Origin: Microvirga massiliensis
Lineage (GTDB): Bacteria; Pseudomonadota; Alphaproteobacteria; Rhizobiales; Beijerinckiaceae
Direction: 5' to 3'
Assembly: GCF_001006805.1 (NCBI RefSeq)
Contig: NZ_LN811361.1
Location: 1 to 64,000 of the forward strand
Length of the DNA stretch: 64,000 nt
A program made the position numbers and the translations under genes. The first letter of the stretch is position 1; each line of letters starts with the position of its first letter. Below, piece by piece: positions 25,342 through 33,628 of the stretch. Below the pieces are notes generated by a model, which worked only from the letters and a program-made list of their open reading frames with translations, made no database searches and was not told the origin of the DNA.

Positions 25342-27549
25342 ATGAGCGAGGCATCCGTCAAGTTATTCCCAGGGACCATCGAGAGCAGCCCTTCCGAGGA
25401 GTTGCCCGAGTTCTACATCGAGGCCCAGACCTCGCTCGTCGGGCGGCCTCTGCGCACGCTGAAGTCGGGAGACAGCTTCGCCGTGCTCGATGCCTATGGG
25501 GACCTCGGCATCGTCCCGGATAGCCCAGAGGGCCTTTTCTACCGCGATACGCGACACCTCTCCCGGTTCGAGTTGCGGTTCGATCGCAAGCGCCCGCTCT
25601 TCCTGAGTTCCGTCATCCAAGATGACAATGCGGCACTCACGGTCGACCTTACGAACCCAGACATCTGGTTGGATGACGAGAGCGTGACTCCACGGGATGT
25701 GATTGCGCTCGAGCGCACCAAGTTTCTCTGGCAGGGCGCTGCCTATGAACGGATTGGCTTACGCAACTATGACAGCCGCCGGCACCGGTTCCGGATCGAT
25801 CTGCGCTTCGATGCCGATTTCCGCGATCTCTTCGAAGTGCGCGGGACGGAGCGCGCCAGGCAGGGACCGCGAACCGTCAAGGTACTCGGAAACGACCGTG
25901 TGATCTTTCGCTACGAGGGGCTCGACGACGTCGTCCGCCGGACGGAGCTGCGGTTCGAGCCAAGTCCCAAGCGCCTCGAGGAACACCGCGCCGTTTTCGA
26001 TATCGAGCTCGAGCCGGACGAAAGGACATCAATCATCGTGACGGTGACATGCGGAGCCGGCGCGATCATGCCGTCGGCTCCGCCTTTCCTGATGGCTTAT
26101 CGCGACATCCGGCGAGCGTTGCGGGCCAGCACGGCCGACATCGCGACCGTGCAAAGCTCGAACACTCTGTTCAACGAGGTGGTGTGCCGCTCGACCTCCG
26201 ACCTCTACATGCTGATCACGAATACGGAATACGGGCCATACCCCTATGCCGGCATCCCTTGGTACTCCACCGTGTTCGGCCGCGATGGGATCATCACGGC
26301 GATGCTGCTCCTGTGGGTCGATCCGTCAGTTGCCAAGGGGGTTCTGAAATATCTCGCGGCCACACAGGCCACGACGGTGGATCCAAAGGCGGATGCCCAG
26401 CCCGGCAAGATCCTGCACGAGCGACGCCTCGGCGAGATGGCTGCGACCGGAGAAGTTCCGTTCCGGAAATACTACGGCACGGTCGATGCCACACCGCTCT
26501 TCGTGATGCTGGCCGGACAGTATTTCGAGCGGACGGGCGATCGCGCGACGATCGAAGCGATCTGGCCGAACATTCAGGCAGCTCTGCGCTGGTGTGACGA
26601 GTATGGGGATTCCGACAAGGACGGTTTCGTCGAGTACCACCGCGAGACGGAGCAGGGGCTCGCCAACCAGGGCTGGAAGGACAGCTACGATTCCATCTTC
26701 CACGCCGACGGCACGGGGGCGGAAGGCCCGATCGCTCTCGTCGAAGTGCAGGGTTATGTCTTCGCCGCTAAGAGAGCCGCGGCCCAGCTCGCGATCGCCC
26801 TCGGTGAGACGGACACGGCAACCCGCCTCGAGCGGGAGGCCGAGACACTCCGCCGCCGCTTCGAAGCTGCCTTCTGGTGTGAAGAGATCGGCACCTATGC
26901 CCTCGCTCTCGACGGCGACAAGAAAGCTTGCCGGGTTCGCACCTCCAATGCCGGCCATGCGCTCTTCACGGGCATCGCCGCGCCAGATCGCGCACAAAGG
27001 GTTGCGCAGACTCTCATGCATCAGGAGTCGTTCAGCGGCTGGGGCATCCGCACGCTGGCGAAGGGCGAGCCTCGCTACAACCCGATGTCCTATCACAACG
27101 GATCGATCTGGCCTCACGACAACGCGCTGATTGCGTTGGGGCTGGCGCGTTACGGACGGAAAGTCGACGCGGCGCGGGTGTTCGAGAGCGTGTTCGATGC
27201 GGCGACCTACCAGGAGCACCGGCGCCTCCCGGAGCTGTATTGCGGTTTCCTGCGCCGCCGCCGCCGCGGGCCGACGGCCTATCCCGTGGCCTGCTCTCCT
27301 CAGGCCTGGGCAGCCGCCGCCCCGTTCGGCTTTCTCGCTGCCTGCCTGGGACTCGACTTGGCGGTCACATCGGGCGAAGTCCGCTTCCTGAACCCGGTGC
27401 TGCCGAATTTCCTCGACGAAGTGGTTCTGCGAGGCGTCAGGCTCGGGACATCCTGCATCGACCTGCGCCTGCATCGTTATGGTGGGGACGACGTGACCGT
27501 GAATGTCCTGTCCCGGACGGGAGACGCACAGGTCGTGCTCATGAAATAG
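25342..27549 (+). CDS. Glycogen-debranching-type amylo-alpha-1,6-glucosidase
   Basis: The 735-residue protein starts with a debranching-enzyme N-terminal beta-sandwich (residues about 40-235, with LGIVPDSPEGLFYRDTRHLSRFEL), followed by an (alpha/alpha)6 barrel typical of GH15/GH63/MGH1-like glucosidases. The barrel includes WYSTVFGRDGIITAML, NQGWKDSYDSIF with the likely catalytic acids, and MSYHNGSIWPHDNALIA. It would hydrolyse alpha-1,6 branches or a similar alpha-glucoside in the cytoplasm; no signal peptide is seen. A GGGGAGCAGG leader precedes the ATG at 25342. It is probably cotranscribed with the upstream GT4 gene. Confidence 0.88.
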   Translation: MSEASVKLFPGTIESSPSEELPEFYIEAQTSLVGRPLRTLKSGDSFAVLDAYGDLGIVPDSPEGLFYRDTRHLSRFELRFDRKRPLFLSSVIQDDNAALTVDLTNPDIWLDDESVTPRDVIALERTKFLWQGAAYERIGLRNYDSRRHRFRIDLRFDADFRDLFEVRGTERARQGPRTVKVLGNDRVIFRYEGLDDVVRRTELRFEPSPKRLEEHRAVFDIELEPDERTSIIVTVTCGAGAIMPSAPPFLMAYRDIRRALRASTADIATVQSSNTLFNEVVCRSTSDLYMLITNTEYGPYPYAGIPWYSTVFGRDGIITAMLLLWVDPSVAKGVLKYLAATQATTVDPKADAQPGKILHERRLGEMAATGEVPFRKYYGTVDATPLFVMLAGQYFERTGDRATIEAIWPNIQAALRWCDEYGDSDKDGFVEYHRETEQGLANQGWKDSYDSIFHADGTGAEGPIALVEVQGYVFAAKRAAAQLAIALGETDTATRLEREAETLRRRFEAAFWCEEIGTYALALDGDKKACRVRTSNAGHALFTGIAAPDRAQRVAQTLMHQESFSGWGIRTLAKGEPRYNPMSYHNGSIWPHDNALIALGLARYGRKVDAARVFESVFDAATYQEHRRLPELYCGFLRRRRRGPTAYPVACSPQAWAAAAPFGFLAACLGLDLAVTSGEVRFLNPVLPNFLDEVVLRGVRLGTSCIDLRLHRYGGDDVTVNVLSRTGDAQVVLMK

Positions 27550-27650
27550 CGGAGGCCGGCGAGCCGCCGCTGTCCGGTCGAATCTCAGGATTTCAGATCA
27601 CGCCGCTCTGTGGACAGCCTGGGGATAACCTGTGGTTGATTCGCGACACA

Positions 27651-27679
27651 TTGACTCGCCCCGGCATGAGAACAAAATA
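27651..27679 (+). promoter_or_regulatory. Candidate -35/-10 promoter of the imuA operon
   Basis: TTGACT at 27651-27656 and AAAATA at 27674-27679 are 17 bases apart. The -10 element falls inside the LexA box, so bound LexA would directly block RNA polymerase. Confidence 0.45.
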
Positions 27680-27684
27680 GGAAC
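27670..27684 (+). promoter_or_regulatory. LexA (SOS) box of the imuA-imuB-dnaE2 cassette
   Basis: GAACAAAATAGGAAC fits GAAC-N7-GAAC exactly, which is the reverse complement of the direct-repeat GTTC-N7-GTTC LexA site known in alphaproteobacteria. It lies 31 bases before the imuA ATG. This places the mutagenesis cassette under SOS control. Confidence 0.85.
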
Positions 27685-27715
27685 AACACTCTCGATCGGA
27701 ACGGATGGGCTGGGC

Positions 27716-28462
27716 ATGATCCGTGCCGGGCAACGCATCGCGCTTGCCGAAATCCGCAAGCGCTTGAATCCCCGTGAGCGGCCCCGCAAGGGTGCCCTGC
27801 CCTTCGGGATTCCGGCGGTCGACCGGCATCTTTCGGGCGGCCTCCCTCTCTCGGCCCTCCACGAGGTCGTGGAAGCAAGTCCCGCGGCGGAATTCGCGGG
27901 TTCCGCCACCTTGTTCCTGGCCGGGATTGTCGCCCGCTTGGAAGGCCCCGTGCTCTGGTGCCTCTCTCGCCGGGATCTGTTTGCCCCGGGTCTGGCAGCG
28001 GCAGGGCTCCATCCCGATCGGGTGATCTTTGCAGAAAGCGGCCATGATCGCGACGTGCTGCCTGCCATGGAGGAGGGCCTGCGCGAATCCGGGCTTGCCG
28101 CCGTCGTGGGCGAGGTAACCCGCTTCGGCCTTACCGCATCGCGGCGCCTCCAGCTCGCAGCCGAGGACAGAGGAGTCATGGCCCTCGTGCTGCGACGATG
28201 GTGGACCGTCGCAGAGAAAGAGCTGACGGCCTTGCCGACAGCCGCCTTCACGCGCTGGCGCATCTCCCCCTCTCCTTCCGATCCTCCGCCTGCCCCCGGC
28301 CTCGGGCGGGCCCGCTGGCAAGTCGATCTCACACGTTGCAGGGGCGCAGAGCCCCGTTCCTGGATCCTGGAGGCCTGCGATGAGACGGGTCGTCTCGCTC
28401 TTCCTGCCCTCGTGGCCGACCGACCGTCTGCGTCGAAGAAAAGGCGGGCCGCCGCGGGATGA
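27716..28462 (+). CDS. imuA: ImuA, SOS mutagenesis cassette protein
   Basis: ImuA is a RecA-like accessory protein that works with ImuB and DnaE2 in damage-induced mutagenesis. The 248-residue protein has the family's N-terminal IPAVDRHLSGGLPLSALHEVVE, followed by a RecA-type core with VLWCLSRRDLFAPGLAAAGL. The frame is open from 27632, but the LexA box and promoter lie within that extension, so the ATG at 27716 is the real start. Its end overlaps imuB by 83 bases, and the last part is Arg/Ala/Lys-rich and probably disordered. Confidence 0.9.
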   Translation: MIRAGQRIALAEIRKRLNPRERPRKGALPFGIPAVDRHLSGGLPLSALHEVVEASPAAEFAGSATLFLAGIVARLEGPVLWCLSRRDLFAPGLAAAGLHPDRVIFAESGHDRDVLPAMEEGLRESGLAAVVGEVTRFGLTASRRLQLAAEDRGVMALVLRRWWTVAEKELTALPTAAFTRWRISPSPSDPPPAPGLGRARWQVDLTRCRGAEPRSWILEACDETGRLALPALVADRPSASKKRRAAAG

Positions 28463-29864
28463 GCCCTTCGTCACGGTCGTGCAGGAGGGCTCGCGCCGGA
28501 TCCTGGCATCGGTGGATGCCACGGCCCGCTGCCTGGGGTTGCGGCCCGGTCTCACGGTCGCCCACGCGCAGGCAATGGTGCCCAGCCTGCACATCGTCGA
28601 GGCCACGCCCGAGGAGGACGCAACCGCCCTCACCCGGCTGGCGACCTGGTGCCTGCGCTATGCGCCGCTCGTTGCTCCCGATCCTCCCGACGGAATCTGG
28701 ATCGATATCGCCGGCGCAGCCCATCTCTTCGGCGGCGAGGCCCTTCTGATCGAGGATCTCATCGGACGGCTTGCCCGCAACGGCATCACGGCATCGGCCA
28801 CCGTTGCCGATGCGCCGGGCGCTGCCTGGGCCGTGGCACGCTACGGAGAGATTCGTGTCGTCTCTCCGGGGGGACTCGTCGAGGCGGTTGCCGCCTTGCC
28901 CGTCGAGGCATTGCGGCTCGAACCGAAGATCCTCGAAGCTCTCCGCAGGCTGGGAATCGATCGTATCGGCCAGCTCGCCGCCATGCCGCGCGCCCCGATG
29001 GTGCGTCGCTTCGGCCATGCGGCGGCGCTCCGGCTCGATCAGGCTTTCGGACATGTGTTCGAGCCCATCAGCCCGATCATCCCGGAGGAGACACTATCGC
29101 AGCGGCTCGCCTTCGCAGAGCCGATCGGCCGTCTCGAAGATCTCGAGCGGATGACGGCCCGGCTCGCTACGAAACTCTGCCGCAAGCTCGAAAAGCGTTC
29201 GCTCGGCATCCGGCGGCTCGATCTGATCCTGCGCCGCACCGATCGCCGGGATGCGGCCCTACGGGTCGGCACGGCGCGCGCGACACGGGATGCGCCGCAC
29301 CTCGCCCGCCTCTTCGATGAGCAACTCGGGACGGTCGATCCCGGCTTCGGCATCGACGAGGCTGTTCTCGTGGCGAGCCGGACCGAGCCCCTGGAAGAAC
29401 GGCAGGTCGGGGTCGAGGATGGCGCGGGCCTCGGCCGCCTCGTCGATCGGCTTGGCGCCCGCCTCGGGCAGAGCCGAGTCTACCGACTGGCCTCCATTGA
29501 GAGCCGCATTCCCGAACGCTCCGTGAAACGCATTCCTGCCCTCGCGCCGCCGACCGGCGTGACCTGGCCTGCCCGGCTTCCCCGGCCGAGCAGGCTTCTC
29601 GATCCGCCCGAACCCGTGGCCGCGATGGCCCTCGTGCCCGATCACCCGCCGGTTTCCTTCGTGTGGCGACGCGTCCGTCACCGCGTCAGGCAGGCCGACG
29701 GGCCGGAACGGGTGCTCGGCGAATGGTGGATCAGAGACCGGGAGATGGCCGCGATGCGTGATTACTACCGCATCGAGACCGAAACCGGCGCACGCTTCTG
29801 GCTCTTCCGCGACGCACCCGCTGCTGATGGCGGACGCTGGTGGCTGCATGGACTGTCCGCGTGA
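28380..29864 (+). CDS. imuB: ImuB, catalytically inactive Y-family polymerase homologue
   Basis: ImuB links the mutasome to the replication clamp and recruits ImuA and DnaE2. The 494-residue protein follows the Y-family fold, with a palm region (RRILASVDATARCLGLRPGLTVAHAQAM near residue 40), a thumb with helix-hairpin-helix (LRRLGIDRIGQLAAMPRAPMVRRFG) and a little-finger region. The first conserved strand reads VVSLFLPSWPTD rather than the acidic D-x-D of active DinB enzymes, as is usual for ImuB. GGAGG at 28369-28373 precedes the ATG, inside the end of imuA. The gap to dnaE2 contains a palindromic repeat. Confidence 0.92.
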   Translation: MRRVVSLFLPSWPTDRLRRRKGGPPRDEPFVTVVQEGSRRILASVDATARCLGLRPGLTVAHAQAMVPSLHIVEATPEEDATALTRLATWCLRYAPLVAPDPPDGIWIDIAGAAHLFGGEALLIEDLIGRLARNGITASATVADAPGAAWAVARYGEIRVVSPGGLVEAVAALPVEALRLEPKILEALRRLGIDRIGQLAAMPRAPMVRRFGHAAALRLDQAFGHVFEPISPIIPEETLSQRLAFAEPIGRLEDLERMTARLATKLCRKLEKRSLGIRRLDLILRRTDRRDAALRVGTARATRDAPHLARLFDEQLGTVDPGFGIDEAVLVASRTEPLEERQVGVEDGAGLGRLVDRLGARLGQSRVYRLASIESRIPERSVKRIPALAPPTGVTWPARLPRPSRLLDPPEPVAAMALVPDHPPVSFVWRRVRHRVRQADGPERVLGEWWIRDREMAAMRDYYRIETETGARFWLFRDAPAADGGRWWLHGLSA

Positions 29865-29880
29865 GTGTCGGCGCTGTCAC

Positions 29881-29950
29881 CCCTCACCCGCGCGCTGCGC
29901 TCGCGACCTCTCCCGCTTGGGGAGAGGTTGAGAGCAGTGCGGGTGAGGGT
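29881..29950. repeat. Palindromic intergenic repeat, family 2, copy 1
   Basis: CCCTCACCC at the left and GGGTGAGGG at the right are perfect complements. Inside them GACCTCTCCC faces GGGGAGAGGT. The unit lies inside the imuB-dnaE2 gap of the mutagenesis operon. Confidence 0.8.
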
Positions 29951-29979
29951 GGCAGCGCGACGCTCCAGAATGAAGCCGC

Positions 29980-32900
29980 GTGACGATGTACGCGGAACTG
30001 CAGGTCACGACTCATTTCTCCTTCCTTCGCGGCGCATCGAGTCCGCGCGAGATCTTCGAGCAAGCGAAGAGGCTCGGATTGCCTGCGCTCGGGATCACGG
30101 ACCGGCATTCGCTCGCCGGGATCGTGCGCGCTCACGAAGCCGCGAAGGAAACGGGAACCCGTCTCGTGACCGGCTGCAGAATCGATCTGCGGGATGGTCC
30201 TTCCCTTCTCCTCTATCCGACCGACCGGCCCGCTTATTCGCGCCTGTGCCGGCTTCTGAGCCGGGGCAAGCTGCGTGCCGGCGAGGCACGCCTGCAGGAT
30301 CGAAAGATCCGTAAGGGCGAATGCCACCTCGTCTGGTCGGATCTCGCGGAATGGTCCGACGGACTCATCGGTGTCGTGCTCGGCGATGAGCCGAGCGAGA
30401 CGCTCGCAACGGATCTCGGCCGGGTTCGTAACCTGTTCGGTAATCGCGCCTATCTCGCGCTCATCCGCCGTTTCGCACCGAACGAACATGTGCGCCTGCA
30501 TAAACTCACCGACCTCGCACGGAGCCGGTGCATACCGACGATCGCCATGGGCGACGTGCTCTATCATCATCCGGATCGCCGCATCCTGCAGGATGTCGTG
30601 ACCTGCATCCGTCTCGGCTGCACGCTCGACGAAGCGGGATTCCGGCTGGAGCGGCACGCAGATCGGTTCCTGAAAGATCCCGTGGAGATGGCGCGCCTCT
30701 TCGAGCATCATCCCGAAGCGGTGGCTCGATCGGCCGAGCTCGCCTCTCGCTGCACCTTTTCCCTCGACGAGTTGCAGTACCAATATCCCCATGAAGTCTC
30801 CACGCCCGGAGAAAGCGCCCAGGAAACTCTCGAACGTTTGACGCTGGCAGGTGCCCGGGAGCGCTATCCGAAAGGCCTGCCCGACAAGGTCGCAGCACAG
30901 TTGCGGTACGAACTCACCCTGATCGAGGAGCTAGGCTATGCTCCTTACTTTCTGACGGTGCATTCCATCGTGCAGTTCGCGCGCAGCCGGGAAATCCTGT
31001 GCCAGGGCCGGGGCAGCGCCGCCAATTCGGCTGTCTGCTATGTCCTTGGCATCACCTCCATTGATCCCGTTCAATCGGGACTCCTCTTCGAACGCTTCGT
31101 GTCGAGCGAGCGCAACGAACCGCCCGATATCGATGTCGATTTCGAGCACGAGCGCCGCGAGGAAGTGATCCAGTGGATCTACGAGACCTATGGCCGTCAT
31201 CGCGCTGCGCTGACAGCCACTGTGATTTGCTACCGGGCGCGCGGTGCCGTCCGCGAGGTCGGCAAGGTGCTCGGCGTTCCTGAGGATGTCACCGCGGCTC
31301 TCGCCGGACTCGTCTGGGGATGGAGCACGGAGGGCGTGGGCGAGCGCGAGCTGAAGGATCTCAACCTCAACCCCGATGATCGTCGCCTGCGTCTCACGCT
31401 GGCTCTCGCCCGCGAACTCATCGGCACGCCGCGTCATCTCTCGCAGCATCCGGGCGGCTTCGTGCTCACTCAGGATCGTCTCGACGAACTCGTGCCGATT
31501 GAGCCCGCCGCTATGGAAAACCGGCAAGTCATCGAGTGGGACAAGGACGATATCGAAACCCTCAAATTCATGAAGGTGGATGTGCTTGGCCTCGGGATGC
31601 TCGGCTGCATGCGTCGCGCCTTCGATCTTCTGCGCACGCACAAGCAGGTGAGCTACGATCTTGCCAGTATTCCCTCGGGGGATCGCGCGACGTACACGAT
31701 GATCCAGCGGGCCGATACGGTTGGCGTGTTCCAGATCGAGAGCCGCGCCCAGATGTCGATGCTGCCACGCATGAAGCCGAGAGAATTCTATGATCTCGTG
31801 ATCCAGGTGGCGATCGTGCGGCCTGGGCCGATCCAGGGCGACATGGTGCATCCCTATCTTCGACGCCGTGAGGGCAAGGAGGATGTTATCTATCCCACAC
31901 CCGAATTGAAGAACGTCCTGCAGAAGACCCTCGGCGTTCCGCTGTTCCAGGAACAGGCCATGAAAGTCGCGATCGTGGCGGCCGGCTTCACACCCTCCGA
32001 AGCCGATCAGCTGCGGCGCTCGATGGCGACCTTCAAGTTCACGGGCAGCGTCTCACGCTTCCGCGACAAGCTCATAGCCGGCATGGTCGCGAACAATTAC
32101 AGCCGGGATTTCGCGGAGCGCACCTTCAAGCAGCTCGAAGGGTTCGGCTCCTATGGCTTCCCGGAGAGTCATGCGGCGAGCTTCGCCAAGATCGCCTATG
32201 CCTCGTCGTGGATGAAGTGCCACCATCCCGACGTGTTCTGCTGCGCGATCCTGAACAGCCAGCCCATGGGATTCTACGCTCCGGCTCAACTCGTGCGCGA
32301 CGCTCGACAGCATGGTGTCGAGATCAGGCCCGTGGACGTCAATCATTCCCGCTGGGATTGTACGCTCGAGCCCCATCGGGAGAAACGCTCCGCCGTGCGC
32401 CTCGGTCTGCGCATGACGAAGGGGCTCGCGAATGCGGATGGAGCACAGATCGTCGGCGCCCGCGGCGAACATCCTTTCCTCTCGATCGAGGATCTCTGGC
32501 GGCGCGCGGGAGTCCCCGTCGCTGCGCTCGAACGGCTCGCCGAAGCCGACGGCTTTGGCTCTTTGGGGCTTACCCGCCGCGAAGCCCTCTGGATCATCCG
32601 GGGCCTGAGCAATGCGCCGCTTCCCCTCTTCGCAGCGGCGGATGAGCGGGACGGCGCTCTGCGCCCGGAGACGATCGAGCCTCCCGTTGCTCTCGTGCCG
32701 ATGACGGCGGGTGGCGAAGTCGTCGAGGATTATCGTTCGACCGGCCTCACTCTCAGACAGCATCCGGTCTCCTTCCTCAGGGCGGATCTCGCCACGAGAG
32801 GAATCGTGGAATCCCGCACCTTGCGGACGGCTCGCGACGGGCAGCGCCTCATCGTCGCCGGTCTCGTCCTCGTCCGTCAGAAGCCCGGTTCGGCGAGCGG

Positions 32901-33306
32901 CGTATTGTTCGTAACGATCGAGGACGAGACCGACATCGCCAATCTCATCATCTGGCCATCCCTGTTCGAACGTCAGCGCCAGATCATCCTGTCGGCTGGC
33001 ATGGTCGCCTGCCGGGGCCGTGTCCAAAGGGAGGGTGATGTCATTCACGTCGTTGCAGAGCACCTCGACGATCTCTCCGGCCTCCTGCGCGAAGTGGGCA
33101 CCCGGGACGAACGCTTTCCGCTGTCCCATGGGCGAGGCGACCAGGCAAAGTACAGCGGCGCGCCGGCGGCGCGCGAACCCGCCTCACGCGTCACACTTTC
33201 CAGTGAGTCGGAAGCAGGCGATCCGGGCCGCGAGGCATCGGGCATTTTGATTCCCGACCCACAGCTCGGTGCGGGAATCAAGGTGAAGTCACGCAACTTC
33301 CACTGA
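29980..33306 (+). CDS. dnaE2: Error-prone DNA polymerase DnaE2 (ImuC)
   Basis: This translesion polymerase of 1108 residues is the catalytic part of the ImuA-ImuB-DnaE2 mutasome. An N-terminal PHP domain starts YAELQVTTHFSFLRGASSP. The polymerase core has GRGSAANSAVCYVLGIT and the catalytic PPDIDVDFEHERREE near residues 381-395. Then come a helix-hairpin-helix region and a C-terminal OB fold (LFVTIEDETDIANLIIWP). It lacks the clamp-binding and tau-binding tail of the replicative DnaE1. GTG at 29980 and ATG at 29986 are both possible starts. The SOS box in front of imuA should drive it. Confidence 0.93.
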   Translation: MTMYAELQVTTHFSFLRGASSPREIFEQAKRLGLPALGITDRHSLAGIVRAHEAAKETGTRLVTGCRIDLRDGPSLLLYPTDRPAYSRLCRLLSRGKLRAGEARLQDRKIRKGECHLVWSDLAEWSDGLIGVVLGDEPSETLATDLGRVRNLFGNRAYLALIRRFAPNEHVRLHKLTDLARSRCIPTIAMGDVLYHHPDRRILQDVVTCIRLGCTLDEAGFRLERHADRFLKDPVEMARLFEHHPEAVARSAELASRCTFSLDELQYQYPHEVSTPGESAQETLERLTLAGARERYPKGLPDKVAAQLRYELTLIEELGYAPYFLTVHSIVQFARSREILCQGRGSAANSAVCYVLGITSIDPVQSGLLFERFVSSERNEPPDIDVDFEHERREEVIQWIYETYGRHRAALTATVICYRARGAVREVGKVLGVPEDVTAALAGLVWGWSTEGVGERELKDLNLNPDDRRLRLTLALARELIGTPRHLSQHPGGFVLTQDRLDELVPIEPAAMENRQVIEWDKDDIETLKFMKVDVLGLGMLGCMRRAFDLLRTHKQVSYDLASIPSGDRATYTMIQRADTVGVFQIESRAQMSMLPRMKPREFYDLVIQVAIVRPGPIQGDMVHPYLRRREGKEDVIYPTPELKNVLQKTLGVPLFQEQAMKVAIVAAGFTPSEADQLRRSMATFKFTGSVSRFRDKLIAGMVANNYSRDFAERTFKQLEGFGSYGFPESHAASFAKIAYASSWMKCHHPDVFCCAILNSQPMGFYAPAQLVRDARQHGVEIRPVDVNHSRWDCTLEPHREKRSAVRLGLRMTKGLANADGAQIVGARGEHPFLSIEDLWRRAGVPVAALERLAEADGFGSLGLTRREALWIIRGLSNAPLPLFAAADERDGALRPETIEPPVALVPMTAGGEVVEDYRSTGLTLRQHPVSFLRADLATRGIVESRTLRTARDGQRLIVAGLVLVRQKPGSASGVLFVTIEDETDIANLIIWPSLFERQRQIILSAGMVACRGRVQREGDVIHVVAEHLDDLSGLLREVGTRDERFPLSHGRGDQAKYSGAPAAREPASRVTLSSESEAGDPGREASGILIPDPQLGAGIKVKSRNFH

Positions 33307-33349
33307 CGTTGGCGGTGTCATAGAATCAATAGAATATCAGCGCTGCCAC

Positions 33350-33493
33350 CTCACCCTTCGCCTCACCTCACCGCTTGTGAGAGCGGTCGCTCCAATTTGG
33401 CAGAACGAACCCAAATGTGATGTGCCTGCAGTGACATACCTTCACTTCGCCCCTGGTGGGAGAGGTCGCCCCGAAGAGGCAGGTGAGGGGTAA
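33350..33493. repeat. Palindromic intergenic repeat, family 2, copy 2 (degenerate)
   Basis: The outer arms CCTCACCCTTCGCC and CGAAGAGGCAGGTGAGG and an inner GGTGGGAGAGGTCG match the other family 2 units, but the middle is longer and poorly paired. It probably acts as the 3-prime end structure of dnaE2. Confidence 0.6.
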
Positions 33494-33559
33494 CCGCGCC
33501 GACACCTCCCAATCCAGTTCACGCATATTCCCCGCAATCCGACGCCCACCACCCCGCCG

Positions 33560-33578
33560 TTAACCACCCGCTAACCAT
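33560..33578 (+). promoter_or_regulatory. CtrA-like box in the fliF promoter
   Basis: TTAACCACCCGCTAACCAT approaches the CtrA consensus TTAA-N7-TTAA with one mismatch in the second half. About 20 further bases, including CCGGGCAAA, are shared with the flhA promoter at 44426. It ends 50 bases before the fliF start. Confidence 0.65.
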
Positions 33579-33628
33579 GAACCGGGCAAATCTTGCCGGG
33601 TGTTCGAAGCGTGTCGGGTGCTGGGGTC

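Larger units (their letters stand above)
33307..33628. other. 0.32-kb gap: palindromic repeat and fliF promoter
   Basis: A degenerate family 2 palindromic repeat covers about 33350-33493, followed by the CtrA-like site at 33560-33578 that starts the flagellar operon. No gene is present. Confidence 0.75.
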
